NCBI RefSeq assembly: GCF_013204855.1
Contig: NZ_JABMKZ010000021.1
Span: forward strand, 1-64,000
Origin: Paenibacillus alba
GTDB lineage: Bacteria; Bacillota; Bacilli; Paenibacillales; NBRC-103111
Direction of reading: 5' to 3'
DNA: 64,000 bases
Positions 26,870-36,044 of the stretch are shown here, piece after piece (position 1 is the first letter of the stretch; the number at the start of each line of letters is the position of its first letter). The notes beneath the pieces are model-generated. The model searched no databases and was not told the DNA's origin. It saw only the letters and a list, made by a program, of their open reading frames with translations. The position numbers and the translations under genes are program-made.

Positions 26870-28036
26870 TTATGAAGATGGGGCTGAAATCCTTTTCTTG
26901 TATCCAAGAATATTTCCTATAACGTCTTTGACAATACGCTCAGTCGCTCTTTCTCGATGAAAATTTTCCATTCTTGATCTTATTAGAGAGGCATATGCAT
27001 CATTGGATAAATAATCTTGAATCTGATTAACTAATTCATATATATGATAAGAAATGAAAGCAACGCCTTTTTTTGAAAAATAAGTCGCGTTGTCCATTTC
27101 TTGTCCAGCGAACGGCCGAAATATGAAAACTGGAATCTTGAGTGCGAGGGATTCTGCTAATGTTATTCCCCCTGCTTTACTTATAATACATGAGGCTGAC
27201 GCCATTAATTCATTCATTTGATCGATGAATCCTAAAATTGTAATTTCTGAAACACTGCCAAATTGATGATTCAGAAATTGTTCCAGCTTAGTATTCCGCC
27301 CGCATACAATGGTAATATGATTTCCTTTTAAAGCTAAAATCTTCTGTACCATTTCCGATATTAGATAATGTTCACTATGGGATCCCGCTAATATAAGGAT
27401 CATTCTTTTTCGCTTGTTTTCGTTTGGATATCGATGTCTTTCGAAAGCTTCTCGGATCGGTATACCTGTCACTTCAATCAGTTCTTGGAGGATGCCGCTG
27501 TTGATCATATCCTGTTTTAAATCATCTGTGGCTACATAAAATTTGTTGATATCTGGATGAATCCATCTTGCGTGCATCAAGAAATCGGTGATGATCGTGA
27601 ACGTCGGGATTCCTAAAGAATGTCCGACCACAGGTGCCGAACCATATGGAAATGTATTGATGATCGCGTCAGGTTGTTCTTTTCTGATAATATTTACTAA
27701 CTGCCTGCACCCTAAACGATTTAATCCCGCGAGAACAGGACTATAGGGATTTGGTTTTTGCGTTAAGTAATAACTCCAACCATAGTAGTTGATCCCGAAT
27801 CTTGCTGCATGGAAACTTCCCATATACACGGCTGTTGATATTTTGTTTAAGAGTGGATGCGCCTCTTTCATTAAATCAATGATTTGTACGTTTGCAAGTC
27901 CATAACGAAGACAGTACTCTTTGATTGCGTAGGATGCTAGTAAGTGGCCTGCACCATAACTCGCTGTAAGCAATAATATTCGAGGTAATTGATTCACCTT
28001 ATTGGCGCCCCCCAACAAACAGAATAGGTCAGTCAT
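26870..28036 (-). CDS. MGDG-synthase/UgtP-like glycosyltransferase (YkoN type)
   Basis: The 388-residue GT28-like protein has the N-terminal motif LLTASYGAGHLLAS, typical of UgtP/MGDG synthases. The central segment is TIITDFLMHARWIHPDINKFYVAT, and the C-terminal nucleotide-sugar site is ASCIISKAGGITLAESLALKIPV. It would transfer a sugar onto diacylglycerol or a related lipid at the membrane. The adjacent deacetylase with YkoP-like domain recalls the B. subtilis ykoN-ykoP neighbourhood. The start is ATG 28036 or an internal GTG 13 codons later (NQLPRILLLT); both have imperfect ribosome sites. Confidence 0.85.
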   Translation of the reverse strand: MTDLFCLLGGANKVNQLPRILLLTASYGAGHLLASYAIKEYCLRYGLANVQIIDLMKEAHPLLNKISTAVYMGSFHAARFGINYYGWSYYLTQKPNPYSPVLAGLNRLGCRQLVNIIRKEQPDAIINTFPYGSAPVVGHSLGIPTFTIITDFLMHARWIHPDINKFYVATDDLKQDMINSGILQELIEVTGIPIREAFERHRYPNENKRKRMILILAGSHSEHYLISEMVQKILALKGNHITIVCGRNTKLEQFLNHQFGSVSEITILGFIDQMNELMASASCIISKAGGITLAESLALKIPVFIFRPFAGQEMDNATYFSKKGVAFISYHIYELVNQIQDYLSNDAYASLIRSRMENFHRERATERIVKDVIGNILGYKKRISAPSS

Positions 28037-28373
28037 ACTCGCCCTAAATGTACTTTGCTATTAATCTTAGTAATTAAAAATATAAATTATGTGAATTAAT
28101 TCTTAAGTTTTCCTTAAATTTAAGCAACCAAAAAGATATAAACAATGATTCTGTCCACTCTCAATTCACTCATTATACGTTTCTAGAATATGTAAAGTTG
28201 CTTCTCCTGAGTTATAATTGCTGCACAATGCTGCCCGCTGCTTGAAAAATAAAAAGAGAAGCCGCCGCGAAGCACGCTCCTCCATTATTAATTGCGTAAC
28301 AGCAGCCTAACTGTTTTTTCTTTGAATCATGGAAAATATAGGTTAATATAAAATAAAATGAGGGGGTTACTGT
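28037..28373. other. AT-rich divergent intergenic region
   Basis: This 337-bp region separates the minus-strand glycolipid genes from the plus-strand L7/L12-like gene. A possible promoter for the latter is TTGAAT (28322-28327), about 16 bp, then TAATAT, followed by GAGGGGG before ATG 28374. I see no gene, RNA motif or repeat of the hairpin-array families here. Confidence 0.4.
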
Positions 28374-28715
28374 ATGGAAAGAGCAGAAATCTTGGCAATT
28401 ATTTCATTACTGATATCCGTCTTTCTTATTCTGAGGTTAATAAGCCTGCAAGCTCGCGTGAATGAGCTGAAATACGATATTGCACGTCTGGAAGGCCGAC
28501 CAGAAGCTTATCCTTTATCCAAGCAAGCAACGGGTGCTTCCGCTTCCTACGTGAAGCCCCAATATGCATTGGAACTTGCCCCGGAGCTGGAGCAACGGCT
28601 GCATCATCTGCTGATGAGTGGCAAGAAGATTGAGGCCATCAAAGAATTAAGGGATACCACTGGCCTCTCATTAAAGGCTGCCAAGGATTACGTCGATGCT
28701 ATGAGAAATCGTTAG
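28374..28715 (+). CDS. Membrane-anchored protein with ribosomal L7/L12 C-terminal-like domain
   Basis: The 113-residue protein has an N-terminal membrane helix (about 4-23, ILAIISLLISVFLILRLISL), a short coiled segment, a Pro/Ala-rich linker and a C-terminal 45 residues (LLMSGKKIEAIKELRDTTGL, then SLKAAKDYVDAM). These match the C-terminal domain of L7/L12, including the KIEAIK and GLSLKAAKDYV signatures. Free-standing domains of this kind occur in Bacillales with unknown function. GAGGGGG lies 7 nt before ATG. It is convergent with the RND gene and overlaps its stop by 4 bp. Confidence 0.85.
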   Translation: MERAEILAIISLLISVFLILRLISLQARVNELKYDIARLEGRPEAYPLSKQATGASASYVKPQYALELAPELEQRLHHLLMSGKKIEAIKELRDTTGLSLKAAKDYVDAMRNR

Positions 28716-31700
28716 GAGTACTTACCTTTGAAAGAGTAGATAAGCTGATAGATAATTGGCACGATGACTAGTGTAAGAAGCGTTGAAGTCGTAAGACCGC
28801 CAATAACCACTACAGCCAAGCCTTTTGAAATAATAGTCCCTTTGGATAATCCAAGTGCCAGCGGCATTAGGGCTATTATGGTTGCTCCTGCAGTCATAAT
28901 AATGGGTCTTAATCTCGTTAAGCCTGCTTCAACAAGTGAATCGTGAACAGAGTGTCCCTGCTCTATAAGCTGTTGAACACGATCAATCAATACGATTGCG
29001 TTAGTAACAACAATGCCAATCAGCATCAAGAACCCGATGAGAGATGTTACATTAACCGATTCTCCGGTCACTATTAGCCCTAGTAACCCACCGATAACAG
29101 CGAGTGGCAGTGAGAATAAAATAGCGAAAGGAGCCCTGCCATTGCCAAAAGCAAGCACCATAACAAGATAAACAATCAGAATCGATGCAGCCATGGCGGC
29201 GTACATTTGCATGAAACTGTTATCAATATTTTTGGATACGCCCTTCAACTCATGGCTAACACCGGACGGCAGTTCCAATTTGGCAAGTTCCTCTGATACT
29301 TTTTTACTAACACCTCCTTTATCCTTACTGTCAATTACCGCCGTAACAAACACTACCTGCTTCTGAGACTCACGACGTATGGAAACCGCTGCATCGATTT
29401 GTTTAACCTTCGCAATGTCTTTCAATTGAACGCTTTGCCCGGTATGTGTACTCATAAATAGATTACCTAATTGATTGGCTGAATTTTTAAACTTGGAATC
29501 CAACATGACTTTGGTCGTATAGGTGATATTATCTAATTTCAAATCACCAAGATTCTCTACCTTAATCCAGTTATGCACATTTTCCAGCACTTCTGTGGTT
29601 GTAAATCCATACAATTGGGCTTTATTCTCATCGACCGTGATTTCTATCTCGCTCTTCGACTCGCTCAAACTGTCTTTCTTATCCGTTAGTTCAGGAAACT
29701 CCTTCATTTTCTCTTTGACCATACTTGCTGCTTGTTCTAGATATAACTGATCGTCACCTATCAGGAAGTAATAGAAGTCCGGGCCGCTCCCACCACCATC
29801 CCCAAAGCTAATGAGCTGACTGTCCACAGTTGAACCCTTGGGAAGCAGATTGAGGATTTCGCCTTCGTACTGTTTCATTGTTGTCTTAGCATCTTGCTTT
29901 TGGCTAACCTCTGTAAACATTGTAGTCTTATACGCGGTGCGATCCATGCTAAAATCATACCCAACAAGCGCTTCATTAAAGTTGAAAATGGCGTTGCCTT
30001 CCACATCTTTAGCATCCCGAAGCATCGCTTCAACTTCCTTTGATTTGGCATTCATCATCTCGAACGAAGTTTCTCTTGGCATTTGCATGAGATAAACCAC
30101 TTGTTTGTCCGACTCGCTTGATGGCATAAAAGCTATACTGAGATGCGGTACGATCAGCACGATGGATAGAACGAATACAAGCGCAGCAATGGCTAGAGTC
30201 TTAATCCTATTTTGCAGCGACCATACCAATGCCTTCTTATATCTGTTCAACATCCAGCCTTCTTGAATTTCATTATGATGCTGGAATTTGCTGCTTTTCA
30301 TGACCAAGAGCTTTGCCAGCATAGGAATCACTGTCAATGCCACTACAAGTGAAGATAACAGTGCACAAGCCAAGGTTAGAGCAAAAGGGCGAAATACTTC
30401 CCCAATCTCCCCACTAACGAAAGCGATTGGAGCGAAAACTCCGACTGTAGTAATTGTGGAGGAAGTGATGGCTGAAGAAACCTGCTTAGTCGCCAATTTG
30501 ATGACGGATTCATTGCGGTCATGTGCTTTTTGCAATTGGCTGTATATGTTCTCAATAACAACAATACTATCATCAACAACACGTCCGATCGCAATAGCTA
30601 AGCCCCCTAATGTCATAATGTTAAGTGATATGCCTAGGGGATTCATGAACAATAAAGTAATGAGTATGGAAAGCGGAATCGAGACGAGTACGATTAAAGT
30701 CATTCGTACATTTCGCAAAAAGAGCAATATCATAAGTGATGCTAATATCGCACCTAAAGTGCCTTCTTGAACCATGCCATGAATAGATTCTTTGATGGAA
30801 GTAGCTTCATTAAGCACGATATGGAACTTTACACCGGGTATTGTCTGTTCCCACTCCGTCATCATCCTATCTGCTGTATTGGCGAATTCAACGGCGTTTG
30901 CCGCTTTTGTTTTGTACAAAAGTACGCCTATCGCTGGCTGACCATCCACTCTGGCGATGAAGGAAGACTCACTAATTGCTTCTATTTTAGCGATTTGTTT
31001 CAGTACCAGAGTGTCTCCTTTCGGTGTCGATATTGGGAGATTATCCAACTTATAAATGGAGTTGAGCTGACCTTTAACACGTACCATCTGCGAATTCCCA
31101 CTAACTTCCACGGAGCCCGCAGGGCTGGATACAAGTGATGCTTGAATTAAGTTTGAGACCTGGATCGGACTAAGCCCATAGTTATTGATCGCTCCTGCAT
31201 CCAATTTTATCGTTAACATGGCGTCTTGATTACCAACCGAATCAACGTGATCAATACCTTTGATCGATTCAAAACCAGGCAGGATAGTATCTTTATATAC
31301 TTTATCCAGCTCATTTTGATTCATCCCATTCCCTCCATATACCGCCATATAATAGACGGGACTAGAGGCGAAACCAGCAGTAAGCACCTTTGGCCTCTCA
31401 ACTCCTTGCGGTAGTCGAACAGTGGCAACTAGGCTCTCAATATCTTTCTTGGCGTCATCTAATTTCTTGCCTTGCTCGAGATCCACAACAATTTGCGCGT
31501 AATTGTCCTGCGAGCTGGATGTAAGATTCTTTAATCCATCTAAACCAGACACGGCTTTCTCAATTGGCTTTGTGATTTGCTCCAAAATATCCTTTGGCGA
31601 AGCTGTATACTGAGCCGTGATATAAATTCTAGAAGATGAAGTATCGGGCATCATTTCCACCTTCAATGTTGTGGAAAAATAACTGCCTCCCGCAATTAAG

Positions 31701-31762
31701 AGCAGCATCATAATGAAGATTGCCGTTATATTTTTCATGGAGAAATCGGTTAACTTATTCAT
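28712..31762 (-). CDS. RND-family efflux permease (SwrC/YerP type)
   Basis: The 1016-residue protein has the RND layout: a membrane helix near residues 13-33, two large extracellular loops, and helices in two groups (about 330-540 and 850-1010). Landmarks are GGLAIAIGRVVDDSIVVIEN (motif A with paired Asp) and a second-half equivalent, LIGFLMLIGIVVTNAIVLID. It resembles Bacillus SwrC, which exports surfactin and other amphiphiles. Start ATG 31762 (MNKLTDFS) has GAGAGGGG upstream; a longer frame to 31816 lacks a site. No membrane-fusion partner is adjacent, which is usual for Firmicute members. Confidence 0.92.
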   Translation of the reverse strand: MNKLTDFSMKNITAIFIMMLLLIAGGSYFSTTLKVEMMPDTSSSRIYITAQYTASPKDILEQITKPIEKAVSGLDGLKNLTSSSQDNYAQIVVDLEQGKKLDDAKKDIESLVATVRLPQGVERPKVLTAGFASSPVYYMAVYGGNGMNQNELDKVYKDTILPGFESIKGIDHVDSVGNQDAMLTIKLDAGAINNYGLSPIQVSNLIQASLVSSPAGSVEVSGNSQMVRVKGQLNSIYKLDNLPISTPKGDTLVLKQIAKIEAISESSFIARVDGQPAIGVLLYKTKAANAVEFANTADRMMTEWEQTIPGVKFHIVLNEATSIKESIHGMVQEGTLGAILASLMILLFLRNVRMTLIVLVSIPLSILITLLFMNPLGISLNIMTLGGLAIAIGRVVDDSIVVIENIYSQLQKAHDRNESVIKLATKQVSSAITSSTITTVGVFAPIAFVSGEIGEVFRPFALTLACALLSSLVVALTVIPMLAKLLVMKSSKFQHHNEIQEGWMLNRYKKALVWSLQNRIKTLAIAALVFVLSIVLIVPHLSIAFMPSSESDKQVVYLMQMPRETSFEMMNAKSKEVEAMLRDAKDVEGNAIFNFNEALVGYDFSMDRTAYKTTMFTEVSQKQDAKTTMKQYEGEILNLLPKGSTVDSQLISFGDGGGSGPDFYYFLIGDDQLYLEQAASMVKEKMKEFPELTDKKDSLSESKSEIEITVDENKAQLYGFTTTEVLENVHNWIKVENLGDLKLDNITYTTKVMLDSKFKNSANQLGNLFMSTHTGQSVQLKDIAKVKQIDAAVSIRRESQKQVVFVTAVIDSKDKGGVSKKVSEELAKLELPSGVSHELKGVSKNIDNSFMQMYAAMAASILIVYLVMVLAFGNGRAPFAILFSLPLAVIGGLLGLIVTGESVNVTSLIGFLMLIGIVVTNAIVLIDRVQQLIEQGHSVHDSLVEAGLTRLRPIIMTAGATIIALMPLALGLSKGTIISKGLAVVVIGGLTTSTLLTLVIVPIIYQLIYSFKGKYS

Positions 31763-31964
31763 TAATTCCCCTCTCTGCCAATCATTATGATTTGACAAAT
31801 GTTTCTTTTCCTGCATTCTAACTAAAAAATCTGCAGAAAAAGCAAGGGTAATTATGAATTTATTCTAAAGAATGATTACTTCCTCAGACTCCATTTTCTC
31901 TAAAGAACACTATTCGTAAATTCGGCGAAACATGGACATACTGGTCTCAAGGATTTTATTTTTC

Positions 31965-32002
31965 AAAAAAATGACCGGAATAGCTTTTTGCTATATCCGG
32001 TC
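31965..32002 (-). terminator. Terminator of the siderophore operon
   Basis: On the minus strand GACCGGATATAGC pairs with GCTATTCCGGTC around AAAAA (31973-32002), followed by ATTTTTTT. It lies 37 bp after the stop of the last IucA/IucC gene and closes the long minus-strand operon. Confidence 0.88.
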
Positions 32003-32038
32003 TCACTTCCTAGTACTCTAGGATTATAATTCAATAAG

Positions 32039-34018
32039 TTATATACCTCTACAACGATGGAATGGATTCAAAGTTTCTCCCATACTGGCTGGCATGCTGC
32101 CTGAAACAGGCCCTTCCTGTTCCAATAATGGTTTGATCAAGTTCTTCCACGGCCAGTTCGGCTGATCAAGCATAGAGGTTATGACGACAGCTTTCACATC
32201 TTCCGGCAGCTCAGCAAGAGCGATAGCCTGCTGCAAACTCTCTAATACAATGAACCAGAGCTGCTTCTCATCCATTGTAAATTGCTCAGCTATGGCCTCA
32301 AGAATGGCATAAAGGTTCACTTGAATGCCTAGTGTCTGCAAGTAAACCAGCAGCTTCTGCGGCGTTTCGTTATACAGCGAATTGGGATAACCTGGCTTCA
32401 TCTTATACTGCGGATCATCCAATCCATTTTTGGTCATCCAAGGCATGTGCAAACGAACGGAATCATGATCGCGTAAAAGCAAGCCGCTAATCACCTGATC
32501 TTTTAGGATTAGGAGTACGTTTTGACCGTGAATTTCCGGCATCACGCCATATTGAAACAGACGCAGACAAATCGTGAGGAATTTGAGGCATACCTCGCCG
32601 AATAGGGTGACCGCAGATTCTGCCGAATGAGGCAAGTTCCGCTCCCTTATCCAGATATCGAGTATCGTATCTTGGCCATCTCGTGGGTAAGCTGCCAAAG
32701 CCGACATCGGCAACAAGCGGATATTGTCCGTCTCCGTGAGTGAAGCTGGATATTGACGTATCAAAGCAGAAAGATGCCGGGGAGGATCAGCAAAAAAGTC
32801 GCCGCTTGCAGGCAGATAAGCCCACCAGGTCTTTTCATCGCATAGGAATAGCTGATCTTTCAGCACTGAATCGTGCATTTGCGCCTGCTCCAGCAAGCGC
32901 TGACCTCGCTCACCGTTCATCATGTGCACAGCAGGCAAATAACGAACGGCACCTAGTGAAACGATGCCAAGCGGCAGTTTCAGATGGCGGTTGCTCCCGT
33001 TCTGTGGCGCCAGCGATCGCGCTGATGAAGTCGCATAGTAAACGCCTGTTTGCACATCAAGGGGAATACAAATGCCCGATGCCAATTCTTCTTGCAGCAT
33101 TTGCGGCAGCATAGCCGTTCGCTGCCATGGATGCACAGGCAGCGCAATATACACCTCTTGCGACAGACCTTTCAGCTCCATCGCTTTATGAACAGTCATG
33201 CGTTCATCTGGTGCAAGCAGCAAATCGGCAGGTGTGAGCGCAGCTAAGTCACCCTCTTCACTAGCCTTGCCTCTGTATATAAACGCCTTGCTCACAGCCA
33301 ACCACTCCAGCGTAATCGGTTGGCCAGATTCTGCGCTGAAGGCCTCATAATCGGCTTGTGTCCATCCCCCTTTTGCCTTGGCTACAGGATGGAAAGGACG
33401 ATCCCGCCAGGCAGCTTGGCGCTCTAGCGAGATCAAACGCCAAGCTGCATGATCGGCCTTTGTGTGAGCTTCCTTTCTGTGAGCTGCATACGAGGAATTG
33501 CGCGTAGGCGCAGCGTAAGCGTCTGACCAGCTTGTCTGCTCTAGCGACAGGCGCAGCAGCTCTTTTAATCGCGCTACCCCGTTGTTATCTCCGTCACTCT
33601 CATGAGGCGCATAGCGCTGCTCTGCAACCAGTTCCAACAGCTTCATGACATCAATCCGGACAGGTGCGATTTCCTTACTGTACGGCCTCGCTTCATTCAC
33701 TTCATATACGCCGCCGCCAAAGCAATAAGAGTACGCTTGGACCACAGCTCGACGTACAGGAAAAATCAGAAATCGGCCTGTCTCGCGGTTCAACCACCAG
33801 CGGAAATAGAGGCCGGTATGTTTCTGAGCCTCAAGAAATGACCGCAAGCTATCGGAGATCTCTGTCATCTCCGACAATTCCAGCAGCTCGCCTCTGTCAT
33901 CCTCTTCTAGTACGCCCTCTGCCAGCAGCGCATTAATGAAATCCATGCCTATACGCTCCTGCGATTCGCTTGCAATAGCTCCTTGAGCTGAAGCTTCTTG
34001 AACGGTTTGTCGTCCCAT
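32039..34018 (-). CDS. IucA/IucC-family NIS siderophore synthetase, third of three
   Basis: The 659-residue protein belongs to the ATP-dependent NRPS-independent siderophore synthetases. Visible family motifs are FHPVAKAKGGWTQADYEAF (about 212-230), PVHPWQ (about 293), SSARSL, IHGQNVLLIL and RDHDSVRL in the C-terminal ferric-reductase-like/IucC part. The first two are more divergent than in the other two synthetases of this operon, so it probably takes a different substrate. In the staphyloferrin B pathway SbnC condenses 2-oxoglutarate as the last step, and this gene is a candidate. GGGGGG precedes ATG 34018. It follows the SbnH-like gene by 14 bp and ends the operon. Confidence 0.9.
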   Translation of the reverse strand: MGRQTVQEASAQGAIASESQERIGMDFINALLAEGVLEEDDRGELLELSEMTEISDSLRSFLEAQKHTGLYFRWWLNRETGRFLIFPVRRAVVQAYSYCFGGGVYEVNEARPYSKEIAPVRIDVMKLLELVAEQRYAPHESDGDNNGVARLKELLRLSLEQTSWSDAYAAPTRNSSYAAHRKEAHTKADHAAWRLISLERQAAWRDRPFHPVAKAKGGWTQADYEAFSAESGQPITLEWLAVSKAFIYRGKASEEGDLAALTPADLLLAPDERMTVHKAMELKGLSQEVYIALPVHPWQRTAMLPQMLQEELASGICIPLDVQTGVYYATSSARSLAPQNGSNRHLKLPLGIVSLGAVRYLPAVHMMNGERGQRLLEQAQMHDSVLKDQLFLCDEKTWWAYLPASGDFFADPPRHLSALIRQYPASLTETDNIRLLPMSALAAYPRDGQDTILDIWIRERNLPHSAESAVTLFGEVCLKFLTICLRLFQYGVMPEIHGQNVLLILKDQVISGLLLRDHDSVRLHMPWMTKNGLDDPQYKMKPGYPNSLYNETPQKLLVYLQTLGIQVNLYAILEAIAEQFTMDEKQLWFIVLESLQQAIALAELPEDVKAVVITSMLDQPNWPWKNLIKPLLEQEGPVSGSMPASMGETLNPFHRCRGI

Positions 34019-34032
34019 GTTGAAGTCCCCCC

Positions 34033-35235
34033 TTAAATAAAAATATGCTCAGGATGCTCATGACTCAGGAAATCATGGGCTGAAATCGTCCAGCCATATG
34101 CTCCCGCAAGACGAAAGAGCACAATATCCCCGACGCGAAGACGAGCAACATGAATGTCTCTTGCCAGCACGTCTTTCGGCGTACACAGCTCACCCGCTAC
34201 GGTTATTTCCTTATCCTGAATTTCTGGCCTTGCAAACGGATAATCCCAGCGCTCCACTGGCACAACCTCGAAAGGATGGCTATGCTGCCAAGCGCCTGGC
34301 AATCTAAAATGATGCGAGCCCCCGCGTAAAATCGCATAATGCTTATCGTGGTTGCATTTCAGATCAACAACCTCTGTAGCATAGAAACCGCAGGCTGCCG
34401 CTAAATAACGTCCTGGCTCAAACAACAGCTCAACGCCCTCTATTCCCTGCTCTTGCACAACTGCACGAAGCCCGGACGTAAAGGTATCCCACTCAAATTT
34501 GCGTTCCAAATCAGTATAAGAAATCCCAAAGCCGCCTCCAGCGTTTACATAAGACAATTGAAGTCCGAAACGCTCCTTCCAGCCTCTAACACGTTCAAGG
34601 TAGACGGAAATTAATCTGACGTGCAAGCTGGCATCCAGATTATTGGAAATGGAATGCAGGTGGAAACCTTCCAACTGCACATGAGGCAGCGACAGAGCTA
34701 ATTCAATAGCTTCAGCAACCTGCTCCTCGTCAATCCCAAACTGTGTCGGCCGACCTGCCATAACAAGCGTTGCTTCAGGGAACGATGCTCTGAGATTTAC
34801 CCGAATCAAGACGGAGGCTTGGACGCCAAGACGAGCGGCGATAAGCGAAATACGTCTTAATTCAAGTGTGCTTTCAGCATGAATCAGCTTAACACCAAGT
34901 TCCAAGGCTTCTTCAATCTCAGCATCCTTCTTGCCAGGTCCGCCGAAGATAACAGGCTTATCTGCCGACACCTCGCGTATTTTCCTAATTTCCCCAATGG
35001 AAGCCGCTTCGAAGCCGAACACAATTGGCTCCAAACATTGCAAAATTTCTTTGGCAGGATTAGCTTTCATTGCATAAAACAGGCTGCATCCTTGTGGCAG
35101 CCCACCTACGGTTCGCCTCGCGTGCTCTTGCAAGCCTTGCAAATCATAAATAAAAGCAGAGATCGGCTGGGCATGCGTTTCTCTCCATTGCTGAATTGTT
35201 GTTAATACCTTATTATCCAACACACTTTGTATCAT
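34033..35235 (-). CDS. sbnH: SbnH-like PLP-dependent decarboxylase (alanine racemase fold)
   Basis: The 400-residue protein is a fold-III decarboxylase. PLP Lys is in FYAMKAN (about residue 53); other landmarks are GFHLHSISNN, the phosphate loop AGGGFGISY, FEPGRYLAA and the active-site Cys segment GELCTPKDVL. In staphyloferrin B synthesis SbnH decarboxylates the citryl-diaminopropionate intermediate to give the ethylenediamine part. It lies between sbnG-like and the third synthetase genes, as expected for that pathway. AAAGGTG lies upstream at a rather long spacing. The gene symbol is by homology and context. Confidence 0.88.
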   Translation of the reverse strand: MIQSVLDNKVLTTIQQWRETHAQPISAFIYDLQGLQEHARRTVGGLPQGCSLFYAMKANPAKEILQCLEPIVFGFEAASIGEIRKIREVSADKPVIFGGPGKKDAEIEEALELGVKLIHAESTLELRRISLIAARLGVQASVLIRVNLRASFPEATLVMAGRPTQFGIDEEQVAEAIELALSLPHVQLEGFHLHSISNNLDASLHVRLISVYLERVRGWKERFGLQLSYVNAGGGFGISYTDLERKFEWDTFTSGLRAVVQEQGIEGVELLFEPGRYLAAACGFYATEVVDLKCNHDKHYAILRGGSHHFRLPGAWQHSHPFEVVPVERWDYPFARPEIQDKEITVAGELCTPKDVLARDIHVARLRVGDIVLFRLAGAYGWTISAHDFLSHEHPEHIFI

Positions 35236-35271
35236 TAACGCTTATTCACACCTTTCGTGGGAAATAACCTG

Positions 35272-36039
35272 CTAGCTTTGAACGAAACCTTGAAGATGCG
35301 CTTTCAAGGCCCGGAAGGCAACCCCTCGCTCATCTCCAAGCACAAATGCTTGAATACCTAACTCCGTCCATTCCGTGAAGTCTTCCGGCGCCCGCGGGAT
35401 TGCACAGTAAGGAACGTCACATTGCTTGGCTGTTGCAGATACTTGCCGCAGCGCTTCTTTGACAACCGGATGACGGGTCTGCCAAGGGATGCCGTAGGAC
35501 TGCGATAAATCAGCCGCCCCCTCCAAAACCATATCAACGCCTGGCACGGACAAAATGTCATGGACCTGCTCCACGCCCGCTCTCGTTTCGATCATAGGGA
35601 CGACCATGATTTCCTCATTGGCTCTTTGGACATAGGCGGCTAGATCATTTTTCCCGAATATGCCGGCTCGCCCGCTATTGAGACTGCGGTTTCCAAGCGG
35701 AGCATACTTGCAGGAACGTACGATCTGCTCCATTTGCTCTCTACTTTCCACTTGCGGGACAACGATGCCTAACGCCCCAGCATCAAGTGCTCGCAATATT
35801 TCCTTCGCATTAGGCTCAGACACGCGCACAAGGGCAATCAAATCAACGGCTTCAGCCGCTCGTATCATATGCTCAAGTGTTTCCGGATTCACCTGTACAT
35901 GCTCATTGTCGATAATAATGAAGTCATAATCAGCGCAGCCGATCATTTCGACGACGAGCGGTGAGGGAATAGAGACCAGCAAACCGAATACGGGGATGCC
36001 ATTCTTTAGCTTTTGCTTGAGTGTATTCTCTTTGAGCAT
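35272..36039 (-). CDS. sbnG: SbnG-like citrate synthase of the HpcH/HpaI aldolase family
   Basis: The 255-residue TIM-barrel protein has landmarks FGLLVSIPSP, DFIIIDNEHVQVN (aldolase-family Glu-His), ALGIVVPQVESREQ and VVPMIETRAGVEQV. In S. aureus SbnG makes citrate from oxaloacetate and acetyl-CoA for the siderophore, independent of the TCA enzyme. ATG 36039 with AGGTGA 5 nt upstream is preferred; GTG 36048 would overlap the preceding gene by 4 bp. Its place between a synthetase and the SbnH-like gene is the same as in the S. aureus cluster. Confidence 0.88.
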   Translation of the reverse strand: MLKENTLKQKLKNGIPVFGLLVSIPSPLVVEMIGCADYDFIIIDNEHVQVNPETLEHMIRAAEAVDLIALVRVSEPNAKEILRALDAGALGIVVPQVESREQMEQIVRSCKYAPLGNRSLNSGRAGIFGKNDLAAYVQRANEEIMVVPMIETRAGVEQVHDILSVPGVDMVLEGAADLSQSYGIPWQTRHPVVKEALRQVSATAKQCDVPYCAIPRAPEDFTEWTELGIQAFVLGDERGVAFRALKAHLQGFVQS

Positions 36040-36044
36040 CTGAT

